DNA of 64,000 nucleotides from CAVALG01 sp963630555 (GCA_963630555.1 CAVGND010000002.1:28405-92404), one strand, 5' to 3'; counted from the stretch's first letter, positions 49,921 to 59,798 are shown. The notes: a model not told the origin generated them from the letters alone. A program made the numbers and translations.

Positions 49921-52203
49921 TCAGATTTTAACATTAACGCCGTTTGCGTCAACGACATAATCATTATCAAATATTTTCATATTAACGCTGCCGTCGCCCA
50001 AAATTTTAAAGGATGCACCGTCGCCGTTAACGGTAACCTCAATAATTTTACCGTCATATGTAAGTTTGAACGAATATCCTTTCCAGTTATCCGGCAGGCA
50101 GGGCTTGAAGACCAATTTATCGCCGTCCGTACGCATACCGCCGAAACCGTATACTATATTCATCCAGGTCGCAGCCATTGAGGTTATATGCAGTCCCTGA
50201 TTAGTGTTGCGGTTGTAGTCGTCAAGATCGAGTCTGCTTGCATATTGAGAAAATTCAAGTGCCTCATCAATTTCACCGAGTTCACAGGCAAGGATTGAAT
50301 GGATTGAGGGGGAAAGCGACGATTCGTGCGAGCATCTCGGCTCGTAATATTCGTAGTTTGCTTTCTTGATCTCATCCGAAAATTCCTGCGAGAAAAAGAA
50401 CAGGAAAAGCAAAACATCCGGCTGTTTTGTCATTGAAGTACGGAATATGCGCCCATATTCCCAGTGATTATATACCGGAAATTCCGTATGCGGAATCGCC
50501 TTAACATCAATATACGGCAGATTGTAATATCCGTCGTGCTGTTCAAACAGTTTTGTGCCTTCATCAAAGGATATGTACATATTATCAGCCTTGTTTTTCC
50601 AATCGGCAAATTCACTTTCATCTACTTTAAGGCGGCTGATAACTTCGTTATACTTTTCGGGGTCGGCTGATTGTATTTCATCTTTAACCTTTAAAGCAAA
50701 ATCAAACGCTTTTTTAGCCATATAGTTTGTGTAACAGTTGTTGTTGACCATCATATGGAATTCATCCGGACCCATTACTCCGAAATAACCGTATTTGTGA
50801 GTTTCGGCGCCCCAATCCCCCCTGCTTGCAAAATAGCGTGCCGCTTCAACAAGCATTTCAAATCCTTTGTTATAAAGGAAGTCTTTATCATGGCAAACGT
50901 TGTTGTAGTGCCAGATACCGTAAGGAATTGCGGCGGAAACATGTATTTCAAGGTTTCCGTGCTGCCAGGTACCGCAACTCTCTGTACCGTCAATCGTACC
51001 CATAGGATAGCAAGAGCCCTTGCAATCCATTTCAATTGCACGCTCCCTTGCCTGCGGCAGCGTATTATAACGGTATTCAAGCAAACTCCTTGCAGCGTGC
51101 GGATTACTGAACATATAGAACGGCAGGCAGTATGTTTCGGTATCCCACCAAGTCCAGCCGTAATAGTATTCTCCGGTAAGACCTTTTGCGCCTACATTAA
51201 GCGTGGGGTCGTTGCCGTGATAAGTCTGTTGGAGATTAAATATGCAAAAACGAACGCCCTGCTGATTTTCGGGGTCGCCGTCTATAGTTATATCAAGGTT
51301 ATCCCAAGCCTTTGTCCAGAAGTTAATATGTGCGACGGTTTCGGTTTCAAATTTAACATTTTTAAGTTCCGCAACAATATTTTGAGCGTCGTTCCAAACC
51401 TTGTCTGCGCCTTCGTCACGGCGGCGCTCGGCGTAATTTACAACCTTTTTAACAAAAGCGGTTGCCTCGCCTTCGGTCAAATTAAGGGTGAACGCCTTTG
51501 AAACAATTTTCGGGTTTCCCGAAACATTTTCAAAGTTAACACTCTTATCGGTAAATATTTCAAAATGCGAATAAAGTAACTGGCGGCTGTTTTCCGTGCG
51601 GCAAAGCATAGAACAATCGTCAGAATGTTCGGGTGACCAGAAGTTCTTGTTTTCAAGTTCATGAATCGGCGAAAAATCAATGCCGCTGACAATATCAACA
51701 TTGCCGCTGAAATTAAGCGGAGTAAATTCAACGCGCTGAAAACCGACATTATCGTGAACCATCGAAAGAATACGGGTGAATGTTATTTTTAATTTCTTTC
51801 CGCTTTTCGCATTCCAGATAAAACTTCTGGTCATAATTCCGGTTCGCATATCAAGCCTTCTGTTAAATTCCGAAAAATCACACTTATTAAGATCAAGTTG
51901 TTCGCCGTCAAGAAAAATTCTTGTGTACAGCCAATCCACCGTGTTTATCATAAAACAGAAACGTTTAGCCATACCTAAAAAGTAGGCAGCGTGTATTATT
52001 TCTTTTTCATCATATACGCCGTTTACATAACTGCCGATAAGTGCGTCCCCGCTGTAACCTTCGTCAAAATATCCTCTGACACCCATAAACTCGTTGGCAA
52101 GCGAGAAAATCGCCTCGGACGCCCTGCCTCTGTCTTTATGAAAACCGATCTCCTCAACAATCCAGGGATCAACAGTTAAATACCGTTCAGCTATTTTTGC
52201 CAT
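49921..52203 (-). CDS. GH65 inverting disaccharide phosphorylase
   Basis: A 760-residue GH65 enzyme (maltose/kojibiose/trehalose phosphorylase family). It cleaves an alpha-glucosidic bond with phosphate to give beta-glucose-1-phosphate. N-terminal beta-sandwich (EAIFSLANEFMGVRGYFDEGY), (alpha/alpha)6 barrel with GLTGEYYYGWTWWDTE and the catalytic Glu in FGVMGPDEFHMMVNNN, and a C-terminal jelly-roll. First gene of the operon behind a consensus promoter. The acceptor pocket differs from the usual maltose/trehalose GHVFWDTE motif, so the substrate may be another glucoside. No signal peptide. Confidence 0.92.
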   Translation of the reverse strand: MAKIAERYLTVDPWIVEEIGFHKDRGRASEAIFSLANEFMGVRGYFDEGYSGDALIGSYVNGVYDEKEIIHAAYFLGMAKRFCFMINTVDWLYTRIFLDGEQLDLNKCDFSEFNRRLDMRTGIMTRSFIWNAKSGKKLKITFTRILSMVHDNVGFQRVEFTPLNFSGNVDIVSGIDFSPIHELENKNFWSPEHSDDCSMLCRTENSRQLLYSHFEIFTDKSVNFENVSGNPKIVSKAFTLNLTEGEATAFVKKVVNYAERRRDEGADKVWNDAQNIVAELKNVKFETETVAHINFWTKAWDNLDITIDGDPENQQGVRFCIFNLQQTYHGNDPTLNVGAKGLTGEYYYGWTWWDTETYCLPFYMFSNPHAARSLLEYRYNTLPQARERAIEMDCKGSCYPMGTIDGTESCGTWQHGNLEIHVSAAIPYGIWHYNNVCHDKDFLYNKGFEMLVEAARYFASRGDWGAETHKYGYFGVMGPDEFHMMVNNNCYTNYMAKKAFDFALKVKDEIQSADPEKYNEVISRLKVDESEFADWKNKADNMYISFDEGTKLFEQHDGYYNLPYIDVKAIPHTEFPVYNHWEYGRIFRTSMTKQPDVLLFLFFFSQEFSDEIKKANYEYYEPRCSHESSLSPSIHSILACELGEIDEALEFSQYASRLDLDDYNRNTNQGLHITSMAATWMNIVYGFGGMRTDGDKLVFKPCLPDNWKGYSFKLTYDGKIIEVTVNGDGASFKILGDGSVNMKIFDNDYVVDANGVNVKI

Positions 52204-52262
52204 ATTCTATCCTCCGTTAAATTCAGGTGCGTAAAACACCGCATATTGTAAGTACAAGAATT

Positions 52263-52291
52263 ATTATATTAAATATCAACTGTACTGTCAA
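52263..52291 (-). promoter_or_regulatory. Promoter of the GH65-pgmB-GH2 operon
   Basis: TTGACA (52286-52291), 17 bp, TATAAT (52263-52268) on the minus strand; full consensus. Confidence 0.85.
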
Positions 52292-52343
52292 ACTCTATTT
52301 TACATAAAATTAAATTTTCTTGGGAATTAAGCATTTTAGGCGA

Positions 52344-52372
52344 TTGACATAAGACTATATTTAAAATATAAT
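52344..52372 (+). promoter_or_regulatory. Promoter of the 1300-residue GH2 gene
   Basis: TTGACA (52344-52349), 17 bp, TATAAT (52367-52372). It is divergent from the GH65 promoter, with the two -35 boxes about 50 bp apart, so one regulator could control both. Confidence 0.85.
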
Positions 52373-52426
52373 TATTGTGTTGCACTAAATCTGGGATGAA
52401 TCGGTATTATGGGAGGGCATAAACGA

Positions 52427-55400
52427 ATGCTTGAAAAAATATATTTAAACGGTTTATGGGACTTTTGCCCGATATATGGCGAAACAACTTCGCTTAAGTT
52501 GCCGGAAAACATTACTTACTCCGACGAAAAAATAATTGTACCTTCTTCCTGGCGCTTCCGCCGTGAGGACGGTTTTAATGTGTTTGACGATTTTAAACCG
52601 CTTGATCAAAACGGATATCCCGATGAATGGAACAATGCCCTCACCGGTGTTTATGAAAGGCATTTTAACGTAACCGGGGAAATGCTTAAAATGCGTGTGA
52701 TCCTGTGTATGGACGGCATCGCCCAAATGGCAGCCGTGTACATAAACGGTTCTTTTGCCGGAAAATGGGACGAAATGTATCTTTGCGGGAGAATTGATAT
52801 AACAGACTTTTTAGTTGAAGGCGACAATAAAATAAACATTGTCTGCACAAGTTTTGAGCAGGTCAGAATTGATTCCGGTATTATAAAATCAACAGGGCTT
52901 GTAGGCTCCTGGTACGGTACCGTCTGCCGCGGTATTTGGAATGACATATATCTTGATTTTGAGAATTACACAAAAATATCGGACATTAAGATCCGCACCT
53001 ATGTTGAAGCCGAAAAGATTGAACTTCTGTTTACTGTTACTAACAATACATACTCACGCTCAAAACTTGAACTGTGTGCCGAAATTACCGATAACGGTAA
53101 GGTGATCCGCCAATTTAACACCGTTATTTCCCTTAAAACAAACGCAGCCAAGACAATTGAAATATCCGATGAATGGAATAACCCTATACTTTGGGACACC
53201 GATAATCCGCATTTATACGACCTGACGGTAAGACTTTTTGACAATAACGAATTGATAGATACGGTTTTTTCAAGATTCGGATTCAGGGAATTTAAAAATA
53301 TAGGGCCGGATTTTTATCTTAACGGTAAGCGCATAAATCTTCGCGGTGATTCCTGGCATTTTCAGGGTGCCGAGCAAATGACAAAGCAATATGCGCTGAA
53401 TTGGTACAAAATGGCGAAAGAAAACGGCGTTAATTACATCCGCCTCCACGCCGAGCCCTACCCCGAATACTACCTTGATGCCGCAGATGAAACCGGTATG
53501 CTCATTGTTGACGAAACGGCAATATACGGTTCCGGAAAATCAATGTATGCAGGCGACGAACTTTATTTAAAACGCTGCAAAGAGCATGTAAGAAGGCTCG
53601 TTACCCGCGATAAAAACCACCCGAGCGTTATTTTGTGGAGTCTTCAAAATGAGATGCGCTGGGTTGACGGACGCGACATTTTCAAAAAGCACATACCCGA
53701 AATGATGAATATTATAAAAAATGTTGATCCCACGCGGAAAATAATTCTTGAAGGTGATAACCGATTGCTTCCGTATGACAGCACGCAGATCGATACCTAC
53801 CACTATAACATTGACGGTACGTTTGAACAGTGGAAGCGGGAACATCCGCTTGTTATAGGCGAGCGCTGCGGGCTTTGGTACGTTTGCCCTCAAAACGCTT
53901 CCATGTATGTAGGGCTCGGTGCTTACGGCAATGTGTACGACACTTTCCGCGGATTTGCCAAAAAAGAAAAACTGTTTGTGGAGGACGCACGGCGCAAAGG
54001 CGTTTCCGGTGTTTCCGTTTTTAATTTTGCATATTACTTTGAACGCAGTATGCCGAACGAGGATATTGAACTTAATTGGGACAGTTTTGACGGGCCGGGC
54101 AACAAACCCAAAAAGATTACTAAGTATTCTTTAACAATAAACAACGGATATTTGAAGGACTACCCGATTAACAGTCCCAACCCCACGCTTGATTACATTA
54201 AATCAGCATTCCGTCCGATAGCAATTATAAATCGCGAATATGATACTTCATTCTATGACGGAAAAGAGATAAACCGCTCGTTTGATATTTACAACGACAC
54301 AAGGGATTATCACGATTGCAAAATACTTTATAAATTCATTTCCGACGGCAAGGTAATATCGGAAGGTGATAAAGAATTTGACGGCAGACCGGGGACATCG
54401 TATCTTTGGAACATCTCAATCCCCGCGATGCGCGTTAAATCAGAAACCGTTGTAACCCTTGAAGCGGTGCTGTATCACGAAAGTGTTGAGGTTTTTTCTC
54501 TGAAGACCGATTACACGCTTTACCCCTCCATAATAAAAATTCTTCCTGTTGACGCGTCAAGAAAAATTTGTTTTTACGGCAGTGACCGCACATATGATAT
54601 CATCAGAAGACTTTTGCCCAATTCTTCAAGACTTGCAACGCTTGACGACGCAACGGTTTATTCGCCCGAAATTCTCATACTCGGCGATCATTTGACCGAT
54701 GACCCGAATGAACGGCAGATGATACTTGAAGACTATGTTTCACGCGGCGGTACACTGATATGCCTTGAACAGGACGGATTTTCGGTCGGTGATATGCATC
54801 TTTATGCTACGCCGTTTATTTCGGCACATATGTCCGACCCGTCACACCCGATATTAAACGGAATAACCGATGACGATTTGATGTTCTGGCAGCCGACCGT
54901 AACCGAGGAAAAACCGCAGCCCATCATAACTTCGGCGTTTGTAAAGCCTGTAAAAGGCGATTTCAAATTTGTTTTGGAATGTTCCTGCGGAGATTATGCC
55001 GACGGCGGCGATCTTTGGTCACCGCTTATCGAGTACCGTTTTAAAGACGGAAAAATGATATTCAATCAACTTGATATTATCAAACACTTTGACACGGTAC
55101 CGACGGCTTGCAAACTGCTTAGAAATATTTTGGCGTACGCCGTTGAATCTGCCGCAGTATCGCACGGAAGAACGGCCGCCGTAGTTTCGGACACCGGCAA
55201 AAGATTCCTCGACGCCTGCGGGCTGGAATATAAGGAAATATCATTTACAAATACATATCGCAACAATGTAATAATAACCGATATGCAGTCGGTTTCGGAA
55301 AAAGATGTTTCAAATATAAAACTGTTTATTCAAAACGGCGGTACTTTATTTGTTCTGCCGTTCGGTCAGGAAAACTGCAATTTACTTTCCCGAATTTGCG

Positions 55401-56329
55401 AAGCCGAAATTAACTGCGTCAGCGCACCGGTATATCATTTAATGACGGTGAAGAGCCCTGTTACAAAGGGGATTTCCATCGTAGATTTTTACCGCTACGA
55501 AAAGCCGCCCATGTCGCCGCGTCAGGTTGACAATACCGTTATCGCGCAAAATTCCGTATCGGCAAGCAAAGGCATACCGCTTGCACAAAATGTTACTAAA
55601 ACCCCATGGTTTGATTATTACAAACGCGGATGTGCCGATGAATACGCAATTATACCTTTAGTAAGTATAAACGAAGAAAAAGACGAACCGCAAAACAGTT
55701 ATATTTGGGAAATGCCGCTCGGTATGGGCAAAATCATTTTATCACAGATAAATACCGACCCGAGCAACGAAAAAGATGTTCGTGTTTATTCGGGCATGTT
55801 TTCAAATCTCGGCTGCAGCATAATCGGCGATGTTTTTAATTATATCAAGTCGGATTTTGATTATGCGGTGGATTATTTTATGACTCTCCCCTGCCCCAAA
55901 TATAAGGACTATACGGCAGCGCTCGCATATTATACGGATAAGCAGTATTCCTTAAATAACCTCGGCGAAGGCCTGTACGGTTGGATGCGTAAAGCGGAAA
56001 AGAGTTATATTGACGGTACGGTAACGGTGCCCGACAGCAAAAACGACCGCCTGTTCCTTACCTGTTTTGCAAAATATTCGGGTACATCACGCGAGGCTTG
56101 TACGGCAGTTATGACCTCAAACGGCGACTCCGATTTATGGATAAACGGTGATAAACTTGATAATGCCGGTAAATTCATACTTTTGCCCGGTGAAAACCGA
56201 ATTGTAATTGACGCAAAAGCACCGGATAACGATGATTATTCGGTTCGCCTTATAATTAAAGACAGTGCGGGAATGCCGATTAAAAATACCGTTTACCACC
56301 TCACGATTGACGAAGTTGACCCGAAATAA
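52427..56329 (+). CDS. Large GH2-family protein with extra GATase-like segments
   Basis: Start at ATG 52427 (1300 residues, MLEKIYLNGLWDF), because GGGAGGG lies 9 nt upstream; an earlier ATG lies within that site. Residues 1-180 are a GH2 sugar-binding domain, 190-290 an Ig-like domain and about 300-590 a TIM barrel. The barrel has ILWSLQNEMRW (acid/base Glu) and PLVIGERCGLWY (nucleophile Glu). After an Ig-like part, two Rossmann-like segments resemble ThuA/GATase-1 folds (KICFYGSDRTYDIIRRL with YVSRGGTLICLEQD; TAAVVSDTGKRFLDACG with FIQNGGTLFVLPFG). A C-terminal jelly-roll-like domain ends it (SNGDSDLWINGDKLDNAG). No signal peptide. Substrate unknown. Confidence 0.82.
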   Translation: MLEKIYLNGLWDFCPIYGETTSLKLPENITYSDEKIIVPSSWRFRREDGFNVFDDFKPLDQNGYPDEWNNALTGVYERHFNVTGEMLKMRVILCMDGIAQMAAVYINGSFAGKWDEMYLCGRIDITDFLVEGDNKINIVCTSFEQVRIDSGIIKSTGLVGSWYGTVCRGIWNDIYLDFENYTKISDIKIRTYVEAEKIELLFTVTNNTYSRSKLELCAEITDNGKVIRQFNTVISLKTNAAKTIEISDEWNNPILWDTDNPHLYDLTVRLFDNNELIDTVFSRFGFREFKNIGPDFYLNGKRINLRGDSWHFQGAEQMTKQYALNWYKMAKENGVNYIRLHAEPYPEYYLDAADETGMLIVDETAIYGSGKSMYAGDELYLKRCKEHVRRLVTRDKNHPSVILWSLQNEMRWVDGRDIFKKHIPEMMNIIKNVDPTRKIILEGDNRLLPYDSTQIDTYHYNIDGTFEQWKREHPLVIGERCGLWYVCPQNASMYVGLGAYGNVYDTFRGFAKKEKLFVEDARRKGVSGVSVFNFAYYFERSMPNEDIELNWDSFDGPGNKPKKITKYSLTINNGYLKDYPINSPNPTLDYIKSAFRPIAIINREYDTSFYDGKEINRSFDIYNDTRDYHDCKILYKFISDGKVISEGDKEFDGRPGTSYLWNISIPAMRVKSETVVTLEAVLYHESVEVFSLKTDYTLYPSIIKILPVDASRKICFYGSDRTYDIIRRLLPNSSRLATLDDATVYSPEILILGDHLTDDPNERQMILEDYVSRGGTLICLEQDGFSVGDMHLYATPFISAHMSDPSHPILNGITDDDLMFWQPTVTEEKPQPIITSAFVKPVKGDFKFVLECSCGDYADGGDLWSPLIEYRFKDGKMIFNQLDIIKHFDTVPTACKLLRNILAYAVESAAVSHGRTAAVVSDTGKRFLDACGLEYKEISFTNTYRNNVIITDMQSVSEKDVSNIKLFIQNGGTLFVLPFGQENCNLLSRICEAEINCVSAPVYHLMTVKSPVTKGISIVDFYRYEKPPMSPRQVDNTVIAQNSVSASKGIPLAQNVTKTPWFDYYKRGCADEYAIIPLVSINEEKDEPQNSYIWEMPLGMGKIILSQINTDPSNEKDVRVYSGMFSNLGCSIIGDVFNYIKSDFDYAVDYFMTLPCPKYKDYTAALAYYTDKQYSLNNLGEGLYGWMRKAEKSYIDGTVTVPDSKNDRLFLTCFAKYSGTSREACTAVMTSNGDSDLWINGDKLDNAGKFILLPGENRIVIDAKAPDNDDYSVRLIIKDSAGMPIKNTVYHLTIDEVDPK

Positions 56330-56347
56330 ACATTATATAAACCGAAG

Positions 56348-56386
56348 CCCCGTATGAAAAGCATCGCTTTTCATACGGGGTTGTCT
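56348..56386. terminator. Bidirectional terminator between large GH2 and radA
   Basis: Fifteen-base-pair stem CCCCGTATGAAAAGC / GCTTTTCATACGGGG (56348-56362, 56366-56380) with a 3-nt loop, between two convergent genes. Confidence 0.85.
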
Positions 56387-56387
56387 G

Positions 56388-57767
56388 TTAACCGATACAG
56401 TTTTGGGCGGCTTCGCGAATATTTCTTACTCCGATTACCTCTATTCCGTCCGGCAATTTGCCGTATAGTTTTTTCAAACTGTCTTTCGGAACAATACATT
56501 TTGTGAATCCCATCCGCCCTATTTCTTTAATGCGCGGAAGTGCCCGCGGAACATTCCTCACCTCTCCGGAAAGGCCTATCTCGCCGAACGCCACAGTGTC
56601 GGAAGGTATCGGCTGATCTTTGAGTCCCGAAACAAGAGCCATCGCAACCGACAGATCGGTTGCCGGCTCATCAATTTTAAGTCCGCCGACAACATTCAGG
56701 TAAACATCCAGATTAGAGAAAAAATATCCCATGCGCTTTTCAAGAACCGCAAGTATAAGATTAAGTCGGTTATAATCAAAACCCGTGGACATTCTGCGAG
56801 GATTACCGAAACCCGTTGTTGTAACCAAACTTTGAACCTCCGCCAATATCGGGCGCGAACCTTCAAGCGCACAGGCAATACAGGAACCGGAAACATTCTC
56901 CCTGTGTCCGGACAATAATGAAGCAGAAGGGTTTTCAACCTCTTGCAGCCCTATATCGGTCATTTCAAAAACACCGATTTCATTTGTTGAGCCAAAACGG
57001 TTTTTCACGGCGCGGAGTATTCGGTAAGAATAGTTGCGTTCACCTTCAAAATATAAAACCGTATCCACAATATGCTCCATAACCTTCGGGCCGGCTATGT
57101 TGCCGTCCTTGTTGACATGCCCGACTATGATTATCGGTATTTCAAGACTTTTACCGGTACGCAAAAGCAGGTTGGTACATTCTCTGACCTGTGCAACGCT
57201 GCCCTGTGAAGAACTGAGTTCGCGACAATTCATTGTCTGTATTGAATCAAGCATAACTAAATCGGGTTTTTCGTTTTCAATATATGCAACAACAATGTCA
57301 ATATCCGTTTCCGCCATTACAACAAGGTTGCCCTCGGTAACGCCGAGGCGGTTAGCCCTGAGTTTAAGCTGCCGCGCGGACTCTTCACCCGAAACATATA
57401 AAACTTTCATTGTATTTGAAAGAGTACCGCACATCTGCATAAGCAGGGTCGACTTACCTATTCCGGGATCACCGCTTAACAAAATCAGTGCACCTTTAAC
57501 AATTCCGCCACCCAAAACGGTATCAAGTTCTTTAATACCGGTTTTGTAGCGTATCTCAGCGTCAATATTAACATCATTTAAATAATGTGCATTTGATGTG
57601 TAGCCCGTAACCGGTCTTTGCTGCCTGTCACGCCCCGTCGGCACATCACGCTTAATTTCTTCCGTCATTGTGTTCCAACTGCCGCAAGACGGACATTTAC
57701 CCATCCATTTCGGTACTTCATATCCGCATTCGCTGCAAACGAACACGCTTTTGACCTTGCCAGCCAC
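56388..57767 (-). CDS. radA: DNA repair protein RadA/Sms
   Basis: A 459-residue branch-migration ATPase for recombination. N-terminal zinc finger (CSECGYEVPKWMGKCPSCG), RecA-like core with Walker A GDPGIGKSTLLMQM, the RadA-specific KNRFGSTNEIG motif, and a C-terminal Lon-like domain (GGLKIDEPATDLSVAMAL). The start is GTG at 57767 with GGGGATG upstream. It follows the amidase gene by 31 nt and could be co-transcribed with it. Confidence 0.97.
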   Translation of the reverse strand: MAGKVKSVFVCSECGYEVPKWMGKCPSCGSWNTMTEEIKRDVPTGRDRQQRPVTGYTSNAHYLNDVNIDAEIRYKTGIKELDTVLGGGIVKGALILLSGDPGIGKSTLLMQMCGTLSNTMKVLYVSGEESARQLKLRANRLGVTEGNLVVMAETDIDIVVAYIENEKPDLVMLDSIQTMNCRELSSSQGSVAQVRECTNLLLRTGKSLEIPIIIVGHVNKDGNIAGPKVMEHIVDTVLYFEGERNYSYRILRAVKNRFGSTNEIGVFEMTDIGLQEVENPSASLLSGHRENVSGSCIACALEGSRPILAEVQSLVTTTGFGNPRRMSTGFDYNRLNLILAVLEKRMGYFFSNLDVYLNVVGGLKIDEPATDLSVAMALVSGLKDQPIPSDTVAFGEIGLSGEVRNVPRALPRIKEIGRMGFTKCIVPKDSLKKLYGKLPDGIEVIGVRNIREAAQNCIG

Positions 57768-57798
57768 TTAATATTCATCCCCTAAAACTTAATTCCGG

Positions 57799-58464
57799 TT
57801 AATTATAATATAAATCAGCCGCTAAAACAATAGCAAATGCTATTTTTGTTTGATAATTACTGCTTTTCAAATTCTTTAATTCATTATTGTTGCTGACAAA
57901 TCCGCATTCTGCCAAAACCGACGGCTGCTTTGCATTTTTTAAAAGGAAAATATTATCGCCGGCTTTTTTAACAGCACGCTTATTATCCTTTTGAACATAC
58001 GCCGCAATGCTGCCCTGAATACCCTCGGCAAGCGTTTTCGACCCTTCATTATTGGGCGAATAAAACACCTGAGCTCCGTTCACATCCGCTTGCTCAAATT
58101 TATTCATATGTATTCCTACATAAATGCCGTCCGCATTATCATTGATAATTTTAAGGCGGTTGTGCATATCCTCCACCTTGTTCTTTCTAATGGTGCTTTG
58201 CCTGTCGCAAAGCGCCTTATCGGTCTCGCGCGTCATAACGGTTTTAAAACCCAGCACTTCGGCAATATCGCGGAGTTTTAAGGCGACGGCAAGATTAATA
58301 TCTTTTTCAAATGTCCCGTCGGCAGCAACGGCGCCGCCGTCAAAGCCGCCGTGTCCCGCGTCAATAATTATTTTACGCGTTAACTCAGTTTCCGCATCAG
58401 CATTAAACCGCACAGTGCAGCAACATACTATCAGCACGAAAGACACCAGTTTTTTATATTTCAA
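57799..58464 (-). CDS. N-acetylmuramoyl-L-alanine amidase, CwlD-like
   Basis: A 221-residue secreted amidase_3 enzyme that cuts the bond between muramic acid and the peptide. Signal peptide at 1-25 (KKLVSFVLIVCCCTVRF). The zinc ligands are in IIDAGHGGFDGGA (His), the FEKDINLAVALKLRDI glutamate and YVGIHMNKFE (His); the catalytic Glu is in SVLAECGFVSN. The single-domain layout without binding repeats is that of CwlD, which makes muramic-lactam for spore cortex. A sigma-E-like promoter supports this. The start is TTG at 58464 after GGGAAGAA. Confidence 0.85.
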   Translation of the reverse strand: MKYKKLVSFVLIVCCCTVRFNADAETELTRKIIIDAGHGGFDGGAVAADGTFEKDINLAVALKLRDIAEVLGFKTVMTRETDKALCDRQSTIRKNKVEDMHNRLKIINDNADGIYVGIHMNKFEQADVNGAQVFYSPNNEGSKTLAEGIQGSIAAYVQKDNKRAVKKAGDNIFLLKNAKQPSVLAECGFVSNNNELKNLKSSNYQTKIAFAIVLAADLYYN

Positions 58465-58499
58465 AATACTTCTTCCCTTCCATATAATTTCACTAAATA

Positions 58500-58528
58500 A
58501 TTATATGGCAACGCGAAAGGCAAAATTC
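58500..58528 (-). promoter_or_regulatory. Sigma-E-like promoter of the CwlD-like gene
   Basis: On the minus strand, GAATTTT (58522-58528), exactly 14 bp, then CATATAAT (58500-58507). This matches the mother-cell sigma-E pattern (KMATATT-N14-CATAcAAT) with one or two differences. No good sigma-A pair fits. Confidence 0.45.
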
Positions 58529-58619
58529 AATGTCTTCCGCGTTGTGTCAGGTGTTTATACATATGTTTTTTTAATTTTGCCGTGCCGTACTGTTTACAAT
58601 ACCGGCAGTTGTTTGCAAC

Positions 58620-59798
58620 CTACTTCCTGAAATTGAAATCAAGGCCAACATATATCAATTCATTTTGATATTCGCTGATTCTATCATCGGTAAGATTATC
58701 AAGATTTCTTTTCACTTCTTTAATTCTGTCATTTCTGAAAATTATTATATCAAATATTCTTACTACCCACATAAGCGGTAACATAAACGGAGCCTTTTTC
58801 AAAAAGGAATAGTTATAACACATAGTTTTATATGGTAAAAATATCCTGTTAACCAACTCTTTAATTTTCACATTTTTTACAGAGCCGGAAGTTTTTGAAT
58901 ATATTGCTGCCGAGGACAAAAAACTCATATCATATGTACCGTAAGAACCGCTGTCGAAGATTTTCGTCGTTATAAAATCCGACATATTGTCCGACGTTTC
59001 GTCGCCGAACCAAACGCCAAGTGTATGCCTTGTGTTTTTATAAAACTCTGATAATTGCAGTTTTTCAAATTTTTCTTCAATATAACCGTAATCAAGTTCC
59101 GAATGTGCGGCGGCAAAAACATATAGGTCGGTCATGTGGCGTATGCCTATTCCGCCGCCGCGGTAGTGCTTGGCATAGTGGGTGAAAAGGTAAATATAAT
59201 TATCCTCATCACACATATCGTAGCGGCAATTATCTTTATGCTTCGCAAAGCGCCAACTGTCGCCGTAGTATTCAAAAAAATCTTTATTATCCGACGAAAT
59301 AAGTTGCTTGTGCAGTTCAACATGCAGAGCGTCTTTTTTATCCCAATTCAAATGGACAGCGTTTTCGCTTGTTTTTGTAAATCCCAAGTTTATCATTATC
59401 GGGCGGATTTTTTTGTATTGTTCCTGCCTTATAAGTATATCCGCATCCCCCATAGGGCGCAATTCAGGATATGGGTACACAAACTTCATCACGGAGCCTT
59501 TGAGCGGCATATAATCAATATTGCCTTCATCAAACGCATTATAGATTTTTTGGAGTTCGTAAAGTTGATTTTGCGAAATTGCCGTGTTTTTAAAGGTCAA
59601 AAGTTCAAGTTCCTGCATTATTTCCCGCGAAACATCAAGATCCGAATATCTGACCCCGTAATACAGCATTGGTACTATATGATGCTTCTTTGCAAGTTTC
59701 AGTGCGGCAGCCCAGTCGAAACTTTCGGGAACATTCGCCTTTTCACCCGTAACGGCACTTTTAACAAGACTTATTACACCGGCTTGTAGTTTATCCAT
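58620..59798 (-). CDS. Nucleotidyltransferase-like protein (NTP_transf_5 family)
   Basis: A 392-residue protein whose first 200 residues fit the NTP_transf_5 family. It shows DWAAALKLAKKHHIVPMLYYG, then YMPLKGSVMKFVYPYPELRPMGDADILI with the paired acids of the nucleotidyltransferase fold, then LHVELHKQLIS. The C-terminal half is helical with a basic, hydrophobic end (KKAPFMLPLMWVVRIF). Members are often found near surface-polysaccharide genes but the reaction is not established. It starts with ATG after GAGGTG and stands alone. Confidence 0.8.
   Translation of the reverse strand: MDKLQAGVISLVKSAVTGEKANVPESFDWAAALKLAKKHHIVPMLYYGVRYSDLDVSREIMQELELLTFKNTAISQNQLYELQKIYNAFDEGNIDYMPLKGSVMKFVYPYPELRPMGDADILIRQEQYKKIRPIMINLGFTKTSENAVHLNWDKKDALHVELHKQLISSDNKDFFEYYGDSWRFAKHKDNCRYDMCDEDNYIYLFTHYAKHYRGGGIGIRHMTDLYVFAAAHSELDYGYIEEKFEKLQLSEFYKNTRHTLGVWFGDETSDNMSDFITTKIFDSGSYGTYDMSFLSSAAIYSKTSGSVKNVKIKELVNRIFLPYKTMCYNYSFLKKAPFMLPLMWVVRIFDIIIFRNDRIKEVKRNLDNLTDDRISEYQNELIYVGLDFNFRK

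Noticed and set aside
50755..51501. 248-codon plus-strand frame opposite the GH65 gene
   Set aside because: Antisense shadow of the phosphorylase barrel; no promoter or ribosome binding site.
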